DNA of 64,000 nt. Origin: Paenibacillus dendrobii (GTDB lineage Bacteria > Bacillota > Bacilli > Paenibacillales > Paenibacillaceae). The notes below the pieces were generated by a model that saw only the letters and a list, made by a program, of their open reading frames with translations, made no database searches and was not told the DNA's origin. The stretch is from contig NZ_WUBI01000001.1 in assembly GCF_009807035.1 (NCBI RefSeq), positions 3,008,785 through 3,072,784 of the forward strand, read 5' to 3'. Within the stretch, counting starts at the first letter, position 1. Every line of letters starts with the position of its first letter. The translations under genes were made by a program, and so were the position numbers. Positions 32,090 to 41,800 of this stretch are shown here, piece after piece.

Positions 32090-33643
32090 TTATCCCTGCA
32101 GCTGCGTACTCGGCTTAAACTTCTGGCCTTCGCCGCCAATGCGGCTGCCCAGGGGCTTGTTTGTTATATCACTAAACGTGCCGACATAGTGGACGATGTC
32201 GCCCGCTTCATCTTTTACGGCATTAATCGTTAACAGTTCTAAATATTCCTCTCCGTTCTTCCGGCGGTTCCAAATCTCTCCCTGCCAGTTTCCTTTGACT
32301 TTGATTTCCGCCCACATCTGGCTGTAGAAATCGCCGGATTGACGGCCGGATTTCAGCACGCTCGGATTTTTACCGAGGACTTCTTCCTCCATGTAGCCCG
32401 TCAGCTTCGTAAAGGCAGGGTTCACGGCACTAATCTTTCCGCTCAGATCCGTTACGAGAATTCCCTGGCCGGTCGAATTGAACACTTCCGAAGAAACAGC
32501 CAGTTTATCCTGAAAATACATCCATACGACGATCACGAGGCTGGCGAGCGCCACTTGGGACAACGCCATAAAACCGATTGAATACTGGCCTGTAACCGAA
32601 TGGATAAAAGAAAGCATCAGCGGCGGGAAGAAGCCCCCCAGACCACCCATCATGGACACGATCCCGTTCACGATTCCCGCTTGCTTGTTGAAATATAGCG
32701 GCACCAGTTTGAATATGATTCCGTTGCCGAGTCCGGCACCGACCGCGATCGTGAGGCAGCCGACCGTGTAAAGGCCGATGGACGGCGAGAACGCCAGAAT
32801 GATGGCGGCAATCGTCAGTCCGATGAACACGCCCATCAGCAGGAACAGCGGCTTAAACTTATCCGCGAGCCAGCCGCCAACCGGACGCAGGAAAGTTGCA
32901 ATTACAATAAAACCTGCCGTCCGCATCCCTGCATCCACCTTCGTCAGCTCGAAATTCGATACCAGGAAGTTGGGCAGATAGACCGTAAAGGCGACAAATG
33001 AACCGAATGTAATGAAATAAAACAACGAGAAAAACCACAGCTTTTCGTTTTTATAGACGCCTTTGATCTGTTCCATGAGCGGCGTTTTGACTTTAGTTTC
33101 TTTGCGGTCGCCCAGGAACACGTTCAATACGGCGAATAGAAGCAGCAAAATCAGGTACAGCTGAACGGTTCGGGACCATCCAATTTGCGTCGCGATAACG
33201 GGTGCGGCGAAGGTTGTGATGGCCGTCCCCACGTTGCCCATACCGTAAATCCCGTTCACGAGTCCCAGTTTTTCCTTCGAATAATACTTAGGAAGCGAGG
33301 TCACACCGACTGAGAATACGGCTCCGCCAATCCCGAGAAACAGCCCGCCGATCACAAGATGCGTAAAGGACGAGGCTGTGCTGATAAAATAGACCGGAAA
33401 CAGCAGTAAAATGAAGCTGACGATAAAAACAATTCGTGCGCCGACAATGTTGGCGTAATATCCGAGCGGCAGCCGCAGGATCGAGCCGAGCACCACCGGA
33501 ATCGCGGTCAGAATCGCCAGACGGTCGGCCGGGATGGAAATATCCTCCTTCATAAACGGCAGCAGCGCGGAGATGATGACCCATACCATAAATCCTAGCA
33601 CTAAATTCATCGTTTGCAGCGGCAGCTGCACTTTTTTGATCAT
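32090..33643 (-). CDS. narK: NarK-type nitrate/nitrite transporter fused to C-terminal PAS domain
   Basis: 517 residues. Residues ~1-390 are a twelve-span MFS protein of the nitrate/nitrite porter family (GLFLGIGGAVFSVGVTSLPKYY; GLVNGIYGMGNVGTAI; later GNGIIFKLVPLYF and GGLGGFFPPL). Residues ~395-500 form a PAS domain (FNSTGQGILVTDLSGKISAV; NPAFTKLTGYMEEEVLGKNP; KNGEEYLELLTINAVKDEAG; HYVGTFSDITN). NarK proteins normally end after helix 12. The fusion implies ligand- or redox-gated transport or signalling to a partner. Start at 33643 follows AAAAGGTGATTGG. An FNR-type site lies just upstream. Confidence 0.9.
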   Translation of the reverse strand: MIKKVQLPLQTMNLVLGFMVWVIISALLPFMKEDISIPADRLAILTAIPVVLGSILRLPLGYYANIVGARIVFIVSFILLLFPVYFISTASSFTHLVIGGLFLGIGGAVFSVGVTSLPKYYSKEKLGLVNGIYGMGNVGTAITTFAAPVIATQIGWSRTVQLYLILLLLFAVLNVFLGDRKETKVKTPLMEQIKGVYKNEKLWFFSLFYFITFGSFVAFTVYLPNFLVSNFELTKVDAGMRTAGFIVIATFLRPVGGWLADKFKPLFLLMGVFIGLTIAAIILAFSPSIGLYTVGCLTIAVGAGLGNGIIFKLVPLYFNKQAGIVNGIVSMMGGLGGFFPPLMLSFIHSVTGQYSIGFMALSQVALASLVIVVWMYFQDKLAVSSEVFNSTGQGILVTDLSGKISAVNPAFTKLTGYMEEEVLGKNPSVLKSGRQSGDFYSQMWAEIKVKGNWQGEIWNRRKNGEEYLELLTINAVKDEAGDIVHYVGTFSDITNKPLGSRIGGEGQKFKPSTQLQG

Positions 33644-33705
33644 ACCAATCACCTTTTCTGAACGTAATGAATGGCTGCTTTCATTGATCCCCATATCTCA
33701 TTGTA

Positions 33706-33721
33706 CGTGACAGTATTCACA
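33706..33721 (-). promoter_or_regulatory. FNR-type binding site upstream of narK
   Basis: TGTGA-ATACTG-TCACG on the minus strand matches the Bacillus Fnr pattern TGTGA-N6-TCACA except for the last base. It lies ~63 bases before the narK start. A clear -10 at the expected spacing was not found. Confidence 0.6.
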
Positions 33722-33727
33722 AAGATA

Positions 33728-33766
33728 ATAGGGAAGTTCCCTGAAACTCATCAGGAACTTCCCTAT
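33728..33766. repeat. Long hairpin between nreC and narK
   Basis: ATAGGGAAGTTCC(C)TGA pairs with TCAGGAACTTCCCTAT over about 16 bp with one bulge. No T-run follows, so it may be an mRNA processing or stabilising hairpin, a weak terminator of nreABC, or a regulator site. Confidence 0.65.
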
Positions 33767-33827
33767 GATCATACGCTCGAAACCTCTGATATCCCTGTAA
33801 GGATAGAATAACGCCCGCCCCGTCCGC

Positions 33828-34475
33828 TCAAAAATCCAGCAGCTTTTTCTTGAGCGCGTACTCTACCAGCTCCGGGCGGCTCTTCAAATTCAGCTTCTCC
33901 ATGATTTTGGCCTTATGGGCTTCCACTGTTTTCACGGAAACGAACAACTTTTCGGCAATCTCCTTGTTTCCGTATCCTTTGGCGATGAGCGGCAAAATTT
34001 CGATCTCACGTTTGGACAGGCTGTTGAACGGATCGTTGTCTGCGCTCTCGCTGTCCTTTTTGATGAATTCCCTTACCAGCGACGTAGCCATCTGCGGATG
34101 GATATAGGTTCCTCCCTTATACACCATCCGTATGGCCGAGATTAGCTCTTCATCGGGCGCGTTCTTGAGGACGTAACCGGAGGCGCCGTTCTTCAATACA
34201 TGGAACAGGTAATCGTCATCGTCGTACATGGTGAGGATCAGGATCTTCGTGTCCGGAAAGTCGCCGCTGATCTTGCCCGTCGCAATGAGTCCGCTCTCGC
34301 CGGGAGGCATGCTGAGATCCATCAGGAGCACATCCGGCCGATGCTTGGCCACCATCGCATAGGCCTCCAGGCCGTCTGCCGCAGTCGCGACGACCTCCAT
34401 ATCCTCCTGATAGTTCAGGATCATGGAAAAGCCGCTTCGGACCACTGCATGATCATCTGCTATGACAATTTTCAC
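33828..34475 (-). CDS. nreC: Response regulator NreC
   Basis: A 215-residue NarL/FixJ-type regulator. The receiver has the acidic pair D7-D8, phosphoacceptor Asp53 and Lys104 region ([11 protein letters not shown]); the C-terminal LuxR helix-turn-helix reads [25 protein letters not shown] and [16 protein letters not shown] (~150-195). Phosphorylated by NreB when oxygen is low, it activates nar genes. Its start overlaps the nreB stop by four bases. Downstream comes narK, a natural target. Confidence 0.94.
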   Translation of the reverse strand: MKIVIADDHAVVRSGFSMILNYQEDMEVVATAADGLEAYAMVAKHRPDVLLMDLSMPPGESGLIATGKISGDFPDTKILILTMYDDDDYLFHVLKNGASGYVLKNAPDEELISAIRMVYKGGTYIHPQMATSLVREFIKKDSESADNDPFNSLSKREIEILPLIAKGYGNKEIAEKLFVSVKTVEAHKAKIMEKLNLKSRPELVEYALKKKLLDF

Positions 34476-35551
34476 CGTGTATCGGCCTCCTTCTTGTTAT
34501 CCTGTGTCAGCGGGATGCGCAGCTCCACCTTCGTCCCTTCGCCGGGAGCGGAGTGCAGCTTGAACTGGCCGCCGACAAGCTCGGCGCGCTCGCGCATGCC
34601 GTACAGGCCTAAACCCGTGCCCTTTGCTTCGTTGACATTCAGGTTAAACCCCGTGCCTCTATCTATCACAGTCAGCTGCAAGCTGCCTTTCTCTTCGCAT
34701 AGACGGACATGTACCTCATCGGTACCTGCATATTTCAGCGCATTCAGTACCGCTTCCTGGCATACGCGATATACGACCGTTTCGATCTCGCTGCTGTAGC
34801 GAGCCGCGCACAGTTCCGCTGAGAAATCGACGAGCAGTCCGTAGTTTTTCCCGATCCATTTGAAATGCGAGCGGAATGCGGCTTCGAGGCCCAGGTCATC
34901 GAGCGAAGCCGGACGCAGTTCTACCGACAAATGACGGATGTCATCGAGCAGCCGCGTCAGCGATACCTCGGTCTGCTGCAGCTTCTTCAGCACATCTTCG
35001 CCGACATTCATATATTTAACGACGCGCAGGTCCACAAGTGAGCTCAGCAGCTCCTGGGCCACGCTGTCATGCAATTCCCGGGATATCCGCTTCCGTTCAT
35101 CCTCCTGCGCTTTGATGACGTACTTCAGCAAATTCGAGCGCTGCAGCATTTCCTGCGTTTTCTGCTGTTTGGTCAGATCAAGCAGCATGAGCACCCGAAT
35201 CCCGCGTTCTTCATCGATCGTATGGTAGCTGGCCGCATATGGGACAACGCCTTCGCCCTTGGTTTTGAGATATACCTGAAACGAGGAAAACTCCCCCTTC
35301 GGGTAATCCAAATAACATTTGGAACAGGAAATCTCATCTTTTTCATCCGTATAGCCTTTGCAGGTCTGGCAAAAGGAATCATCGACGCCGGACTGCATCC
35401 GCTCGATGACGTCGATATCGAGAATGTTCTCCGCTGCCGGGTTCATCGCGACCACGCTGCCTTTTTCGTCGATAAAAAAGATGGCTTCCATGCTGTTCGC
35501 GTACATCTTCTTGAGCAGATCGCTTAAATGGTCATCCGTCATCCGAATCAA
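34472..35551 (-). CDS. nreB: Oxygen-sensing histidine kinase NreB
   Basis: A 359-residue cytoplasmic kinase. An N-terminal PAS domain carries C61-X2-C64-X11-C76-X2-C79, the same spacing as the oxygen-labile 4Fe-4S site of Staphylococcus NreB. The phosphoacceptor His is in [16 protein letters not shown] and the ATPase domain follows ([14 protein letters not shown]). Without oxygen the cluster is intact and the kinase is active. Start is TTG behind GGGAGGTGA, overlapping the nreA stop. All key residues are present. Confidence 0.94.
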   Translation of the reverse strand: MIRMTDDHLSDLLKKMYANSMEAIFFIDEKGSVVAMNPAAENILDIDVIERMQSGVDDSFCQTCKGYTDEKDEISCSKCYLDYPKGEFSSFQVYLKTKGEGVVPYAASYHTIDEERGIRVLMLLDLTKQQKTQEMLQRSNLLKYVIKAQEDERKRISRELHDSVAQELLSSLVDLRVVKYMNVGEDVLKKLQQTEVSLTRLLDDIRHLSVELRPASLDDLGLEAAFRSHFKWIGKNYGLLVDFSAELCAARYSSEIETVVYRVCQEAVLNALKYAGTDEVHVRLCEEKGSLQLTVIDRGTGFNLNVNEAKGTGLGLYGMRERAELVGGQFKLHSAPGEGTKVELRIPLTQDNKKEADTR

Positions 35552-36012
35552 GACTGCGTCACCTCCCTCGCATGAAAAGCGCCGAAGTTCATCCCAAGTT
35601 TCTCCTGAAACTGCTCAAAGGCAGCTTGGTCCAGTCGTTTTTCCGTACGGTAGCCCACCAGCAAGACGCCCTGGACTCGGCTGTTCTCCCATAGCGGAAT
35701 GGCCCCCAGGCTTTTCAGCTGCTCCGCAACGATGATCGGGTAATTGAACAAATCGCGGGATTTAATATCGGCGTTCACGTTCTGGATCAGCATCGGCTTG
35801 CCGGTTTTGAAAACCATGCCCGCAATGCCTTTACCGGAATGCAGCACGATCCGTTTATAACGCTCATTTATGTTCCCAGAGGCGTACTGCCAGGTTAATA
35901 CGAACCGGTCCTCAGCCGGCTGAACCATGGCCATGGACACGAAGTCGAATTGGAACCGTTCGCGCAGCTTGTCGATTTCCTCTTGGTAGTGATAGTTCGG
36001 CTGATTCTTCAT
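35548..36012 (-). CDS. nreA: Nitrate sensor NreA (GAF domain)
   Basis: A 154-residue single GAF-domain protein (RIVLHSGKGIAGMVFKTGKP; GAIPLWENSRVQGVLLVGY). NreA binds nitrate and blocks NreB when nitrate is absent, so nar genes need both low oxygen and nitrate. It is first of the overlapping nreABC set and lies 50 bases after narI on the same strand. Length and motifs match the Staphylococcus protein. Confidence 0.9.
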   Translation of the reverse strand: MKNQPNYHYQEEIDKLRERFQFDFVSMAMVQPAEDRFVLTWQYASGNINERYKRIVLHSGKGIAGMVFKTGKPMLIQNVNADIKSRDLFNYPIIVAEQLKSLGAIPLWENSRVQGVLLVGYRTEKRLDQAAFEQFQEKLGMNFGAFHAREVTQS

Positions 36013-36062
36013 GGCATGAACTCCTCTGACGTAGAAAAGAAGGCTATTCGCCTTCTTTGTGT

Positions 36063-36755
36063 CTACGCTTCATAATTGCGGTGCTTTCTATAAAGGATAT
36101 ATCTTCTGCCTACATAATTCAACGGAACGCTCCATACGTGCACGAGCCGGGTAAATGGCCACAATCCGAAAATTCCGAATCCTGCAAGAATGTGAATCTT
36201 GAAGGACAGCGGCACATTCTCCATGAGCGCTGCATCCGGCCGCAAAATGAACAGGTCGCGGAACCAGATCGAAATGCTTTCCCGATAATTGAATTCAGGC
36301 TGCACGACGTTCGTAACAAGCGTGCTGTACATTCCCATGAACACGATCAACAGCAGGAGTACGTTGACGATCAGATCGGATGCGCTGCTCAACTGACGGA
36401 CGCTCCGGATCGTGAACCGGCGCGAGGTCAGCAGAATCATGCCGCCCAAAGTCAGCAGGCCAAACACGCTTCCGATGTATACGGCTCCGATGTGATACAT
36501 ATGATTGCTGATTCCAGCTGCCTCCATCCAGGACTGAGGAATGGCAAGGCCCGCAATATGACCGCCGATCACCGGAATGATGCCCAGATGGAACATCAAG
36601 CTGCCCAGTTTCAGCTTCTTTTTCTCAATGAATTCGCTGGATTTGGCCGTCCAGTTGAATTGATCGGTGCGATACCGATATATATGGCCAACGATGAATA
36701 CGGCAAGACAGATGTATGGAAAGATGACCCACAGAAACTGATTAATCATGTTCAT
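36063..36755 (-). CDS. narI: Respiratory nitrate reductase gamma subunit
   Basis: A 230-residue membrane cytochrome b with five hydrophobic segments. Heme ligand His are visible in AVFIVGHIYRYRT, in GIIPVIGGHIAG near segment 2, and in segment 5. It takes electrons from menaquinol and passes them to NarH. The start overlaps the narJ 3' end by 14 bases; an ATG six bases further in (36749) is the alternative. Fourth gene of narGHJI. Confidence 0.94.
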   Translation of the reverse strand: MNMINQFLWVIFPYICLAVFIVGHIYRYRTDQFNWTAKSSEFIEKKKLKLGSLMFHLGIIPVIGGHIAGLAIPQSWMEAAGISNHMYHIGAVYIGSVFGLLTLGGMILLTSRRFTIRSVRQLSSASDLIVNVLLLLIVFMGMYSTLVTNVVQPEFNYRESISIWFRDLFILRPDAALMENVPLSFKIHILAGFGIFGLWPFTRLVHVWSVPLNYVGRRYILYRKHRNYEA

Positions 36756-37320
36756 GAGCCGCTGCCTCCTGATTGATGCAAGCTTTGAACGTCTCGCGCA
36801 GCCCTTTGACAAGGTGGAAATAAGGACTTTCGAACTTCTCCAGGGCTTTCAGCAGATGATAGCTGCCGTCCTCCATGACCGCGAGCATGAGATCCAGGCT
36901 TTCCACCGCTTCCTTCTCATGTCCCTCCCAATGGGCGGCATAGATGAATTCGCACATGAGCGGCAGATAATCGGACAGCTCGGAGCTGGCAATGTCGAGA
37001 CCGAACAGCTGGTACGTTTCCTTGAGCTTAGCCAGCATTTGGCCGCGATCCCTGCTGTCCTCAAATTTGTTGTAGGTCATGTACAGTGTCGTTTTTTTCT
37101 GAAAGTCGAACGTCTGGACGTACATCTCCTCGATCTGATCCATGCTGTATCCATGCATCTGTTCCCAGAAAACCCGGACCGACTCATAGGCCGGATGCTT
37201 GGAGTCCAGCGACTCCGCAAGCACGGACGGATGAAAATCCAGCTTCTCCGGGTAGGTCAGCATCTGCGCGAAAAATCCGAACACGTTTTTATATTCATGC
37301 AGCTTTCCGAGATTAATCAC
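36742..37320 (-). CDS. narJ: Nitrate reductase assembly chaperone
   Basis: A 192-residue TorD/NarJ-family chaperone (EYKNVFGFFAQMLTYPEKLDF; PLMCEFIYAAHWE). It holds apo-NarGH in the cytoplasm until the molybdenum cofactor is inserted and the complex docks on NarI. Start is a GTG at 37320 with GGGGGAT upstream and an eight-base overlap with narH. The long upstream open frame to 37506 is narH read in another frame. The chain ends in a His-rich tail. Confidence 0.92.
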   Translation of the reverse strand: MINLGKLHEYKNVFGFFAQMLTYPEKLDFHPSVLAESLDSKHPAYESVRVFWEQMHGYSMDQIEEMYVQTFDFQKKTTLYMTYNKFEDSRDRGQMLAKLKETYQLFGLDIASSELSDYLPLMCEFIYAAHWEGHEKEAVESLDLMLAVMEDGSYHLLKALEKFESPYFHLVKGLRETFKACINQEAAAHEHD

Positions 37321-38848
37321 GCCAGATCCCCCCATAGAAGTTTTCCTCGTACAATTCCTTTCCGGTTTTGCCCTGCGGGCTTGCCGGTCCGCAGCCGCTG
37401 CAGCCGGAGCTGAAGCCTTCGAGACCTTGGGAACGGTACACGTCCATATGGCTTTCTTTGTGCGACGTCGGCACCACGAAGCGGTCATCGTACTTGGCAA
37501 TGGCAAGCAGCCGGTACATCTGCTTCATTTGGTGAGCCGTCAGACCGACCCGTGCAAGCCGCGCTTCATCAAACTCGATGCCGGATGACTGGGCCCGCAT
37601 ATAAGAACGCATCATCGCCATTTTTTGCAGAGCTTCCTTCACCGTCACGGTGTCCCCTGCCGTCAGCAGATTGGCGAGATACTGGATCGGCGTGCGCATC
37701 TCTTCGATGGCCGGGAAAATCATGTCCGGATTCTCGATCGAATCCCTGCCTTCGAAATAGTTCATGATCGGGCTGAGCGGCGGCACGTACCATACCATCG
37801 GCAGGGTCCGATATTCCGGATGGAGCGGGAAGGCCAGCTTGTATTCAATTGCGAGCTTATAGACCGGAGAGTTTTGGGCTGCCTCGATCCATTCCTCGGT
37901 CAATCCGTCTTTGCGCGCCTGCTCAATGATCGCCGGATCATGCGGATCGAGGAACAAACTGCACTGCGCCTGGTACAGATCCTTTTCATCCGGCGTGGAA
38001 GCCGCTTCTTGCACGCGATCCGCGTCGTAGAGCATCACGCCCAGATACCGGATACGGCCGGTGCAGGTTTCGGAGCATACCGTCGGCAGACCCGCTTCGA
38101 TTCTCGGGAAACAGAAGGTGCATTTCTCTGCTTTGTTCGTTTTCCAGTTGAAGTACACCTTCTTGTAAGGGCATCCGGTCATGCAGTAACGCCAGCCGCG
38201 GCAGGCTTCCTGATCCACCAGCACGATGCCGTCCTCGTCCCGCTTGTACATCGCGCCGGAAGGGCAGGATGCCACGCAGCTTGGATTCAGACAGTGCTCG
38301 CACAGGCGGGGCAAATACATCATGAACGCCTGCTCGAAGTTGAACTTGATCTCTTCCTCGATCTTTTCGATATTCGGGTCCTTCGGACCCGTTACATGGG
38401 CACCCGCAAGATCGTCTTCCCAGTTCGGTCCCCATTCCAGATTCATCGTTTCGCCGGTCACCGCCGATTTCGGACGGGCTACCGGTTGATGTTTCTTCTC
38501 CCCGGCATTGGTCAGATGCTCATAGTTGTAGGTCCATGGCTCATAATAGTCTTTCATTTCCGGCATATCGGGATTGTAAAAAATTTTGCCGAGTGCGATT
38601 TTGGACAGCTTGCTGCCTGATTTCAGCTGCAGCTTCCCTTTCTTCAGCGTCCAGCCTCCCTTGTATTTCTCCTGGTCTTCCCAGCGGACCGGATAGCCGA
38701 TGCCCGGCTTCGTTTCCACGTTGTTGAACCACATGTATTCCGCTCCCGGACGGTTCGTCCAGGTGCTCTTGCAGGTTACGCTGCACGTATGGCAGCCGAT
38801 ACATTTATCCAAATTCATGACCATGGCGACTTGCGCTTTAATCTTCAA
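37313..38848 (-). CDS. narH: Respiratory nitrate reductase beta subunit
   Basis: A 511-residue iron-sulfur protein. Four Cys groups are seen: CIGCHTCSVTCKSTW (~16), CEHCLNPSCVASCPSG (~184), CRGWRYCMTGCPYKK (~217) and CTFCFPRIEAGL...CSETC (~244). The Trp in CRGWRYC replaces a Cys, as in other NarH proteins, marking the 3Fe-4S centre. It relays electrons from NarI heme to NarG. The chain ends with a GCSGCGPASPQGK tail. Start overlaps narG by 11 bases. Confidence 0.97.
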   Translation of the reverse strand: MKIKAQVAMVMNLDKCIGCHTCSVTCKSTWTNRPGAEYMWFNNVETKPGIGYPVRWEDQEKYKGGWTLKKGKLQLKSGSKLSKIALGKIFYNPDMPEMKDYYEPWTYNYEHLTNAGEKKHQPVARPKSAVTGETMNLEWGPNWEDDLAGAHVTGPKDPNIEKIEEEIKFNFEQAFMMYLPRLCEHCLNPSCVASCPSGAMYKRDEDGIVLVDQEACRGWRYCMTGCPYKKVYFNWKTNKAEKCTFCFPRIEAGLPTVCSETCTGRIRYLGVMLYDADRVQEAASTPDEKDLYQAQCSLFLDPHDPAIIEQARKDGLTEEWIEAAQNSPVYKLAIEYKLAFPLHPEYRTLPMVWYVPPLSPIMNYFEGRDSIENPDMIFPAIEEMRTPIQYLANLLTAGDTVTVKEALQKMAMMRSYMRAQSSGIEFDEARLARVGLTAHQMKQMYRLLAIAKYDDRFVVPTSHKESHMDVYRSQGLEGFSSGCSGCGPASPQGKTGKELYEENFYGGIWRD

Positions 38849-41800
38849 GCCAATCCACCTCTTTCATTTTGCGGACAGCCACGTACACATCCCGCTGGTT
38901 GCCGATCGGTCCGTAGTAATTAAATCCATAGCTGAGTTGGGCATAGCCTCCGACCATCTGGGTCGGCTTCACGTGTATTCTCGTCGGAGCGTTGTGGCTG
39001 CCGCCGCGATCCTTCGTGATTTCCGAGCCCGGCACGTTGATGTGCTTATCCTGCGCGTGATACATGTACATCGTGCCTTTCGGCATCCGGTGGCTGACGA
39101 CGGCGCGGGCGGTCACGACGCCGTTGCGGTTGTACACTTCCAGCCAGTCGTTATCCTGGATATCGTTTGCCGCCGCGTCGTCGTTGTTGATCCATACCGT
39201 CGGCCCACCGCGGAACAGCGTCAGCATGTGCAGATTATCCTGGTACGTACTGTGAATGTTCCATTTGCCGTGCGGCGTCAGATAGCGGAGCACGAGCGTA
39301 TCCCTGCCTCCGGTGATCTGCTTGTCGCGCGGTCCGAACACCATCGGAGGCAGCGTCGGCTTATACACCGGCAGCGCTTCGCCGAACTGCAGGAAAATCT
39401 CATGATCGATATAGAAATGCTGTCTACCGGTCAGCGTTCGGAACGGTACGAGCCGCTCGATGTTCGTCGTGAACGGTGAGTATCTTCTTCCCATTTTGTT
39501 CGAGCCGCTGAACACCGGGGTCGGAATGACTTCCCGCGGCTGGGACGTGATGCTCTGGAACGTAATACGCTCCGCCGCGCGGTCCGCGGAAATGTCCTTC
39601 AGGCTCACGCCCGTATCCTTCTCCGCCGATTCCCAGGCACGCTGCGATACTTTACCGTTCGTCGCCGAAGAGATGTGGAGGATGGCATCCGCCGCATTTC
39701 TGGCGGTATGGAGCTTCGGCAGGCCATTTTTGATCGTGTCGTCGTAATAGGTTCCGTTCATGCGTTTCAGTTCTTCGTACTCCTCGGCTACCGAGAAGCT
39801 GACGCCGTGCGCCCCGACCTTTCCTGTCTCCAAGTTCGGGCCGAGCGTCACGTATTTATCGTAAAGCTTTGTATAATCGCGTTCGACCATTGTCAAATTC
39901 GGCATCGTCTTGCCCGGAATTGCTTCGATCTCACCTTTACGCCAATCCAGAACCCTGCCGTAAGGCTGGGCAATCTCGCTGACCGAGTCATGGGCCAGTG
40001 GGCTTGTCACCAGATCCTTGTATACGCCGGGAAGATGCGTTTTGGCCATTTCCGAGAAGGCTTGCGCGATCGTTCTGTAAATATCCCAATCCGAGCGTGA
40101 TTCCCATAGCGGATCGACCGCCGGATTAAACGGATGGACGAATGGATGCATATCGGTAGAAGACAAATCCGTTTTCTCGTACCAGGTCGCTGCCGGCAGC
40201 ACTACGTCGGCATACATCGGCGTCGAGGTCATCCGGAAGTCGAGTGCAACCAGCAGATCCAGCTTGCCTTCCACGTCTTCGCGCCACACCATTTCCTCCG
40301 GCTTATCCTCTTCGTTCGGCGTTGAGAGCAAGCCGTCCGAAGCGCCAAGCAAATGCTTCATGAAATACTCCTGCCCTTTGGCCGAGCTCGAAATTAGGTT
40401 CGAGCGCCATACGAACAACGATCTTGGGAAATTCTCCGGCGCATCAGGGTCCTCAGCCGCAAACTTGGTGTCTCCGGAGACGATTTGCGCAAGCGCATGC
40501 TTCACGATCTCCTCGTTGGTCGTTTTGCCTTGACTAGCTGCTTCCTCCGCAAACGTCAGGCTGTTCTTGTTGAACTGCGGATAGGATGGAAGCCAGCCAA
40601 GTCTGGCGGCAAGAACATTATAATCCGCCGGATGCTGGTAGCGGATATCCCCGCCCGTAGGCGATTTCAGGGAATCGGCCCCCATTTCTTCGTATTTCCA
40701 CTGGTCTGTCGCAAAATAAAAGAACGACGTCGCATTTTGCTGCCGCGGCTGTCCCTGCCAGTCTTTGGCGAAGGCGACCGTGGACCAGCCCTCGATCGGG
40801 CGGCATTTTTCCTGGCCGACGTAATGCGCCCATCCGCCGCCGTTCACGCCTTGGGAAGCCGTCAAAATGACCAGGTTCAGAATTGAGCGGTAGATCGTGT
40901 CGCTGTTGAACCAGTGGTTGATGCCCGCGCCCATGATGATCATCGAACGGCCGCCGGTATCCAGCGCGTTTTGCGCGAATTCTCTGGCGATCTGCACAAC
41001 CACCGAAGCTTTTACGCCTGTGATTTTCTCCTGCCATGCAGGGGTGTAGAACGAATCCGCATCATCGTATCCGTCTGCCTTGGATTCACTGTCTGCGGGG
41101 ACAATGCCGTATTGGCTCAGCATCAGATCGTACACTGTAGCAACGAGACGCTCGGTTCCGTCCGCCAGCTGAGCCTTCTTCGCCGGAATTTGGCGTTCGA
41201 ACGTACCGTTGGCGTTATTATCAAAAAACGGGAAGCAAATCGTCTGGCGCTCCGCCCCCAGTGATTCCACGGAAAGCGCTGGCGCAATGACCGAACCGTC
41301 CTCGCGTTCCAGAATCAGGTTCCATTTCTTGCCCGCTTCCCAGCGCTGGCCCATCGTACCGTTCGGAACCGTAATTTCATCCGTGTTCTCGTCAAATATC
41401 ACGGGCTTCCACTCGGCATGCTGCGAGGCATCGCCCAAATCGCTTGCCCGCAGGAAGCGGCCTGCCTTATAACCGCCCTCATGCTCATCTAAAAGAAGCA
41501 GAAACGGCATATCCGTATATTGCTTGGCGTAATTCAGGAACATCGGCTCCTGACGCTTGTGATAAAATTCGCTTAGAATAACATGCGTCATCGCCTGGGC
41601 GACCGCCGCATCCGTACCCGGGTTAGGTGCCAGCCAGTTGTCGGCGAACTTGACGTTCTCCGCGTAGTCCGGTGCCACGGATACCACTTTAGTGCCTTTA
41701 TATCGTACTTCCGTCATGAAGTGGGCGTCCGGCGTCCGCGTTAATGGCACGTTTGAGCCCCACATGATCAGATAGCCGGCATTGTACCAGTCGCTGGATT

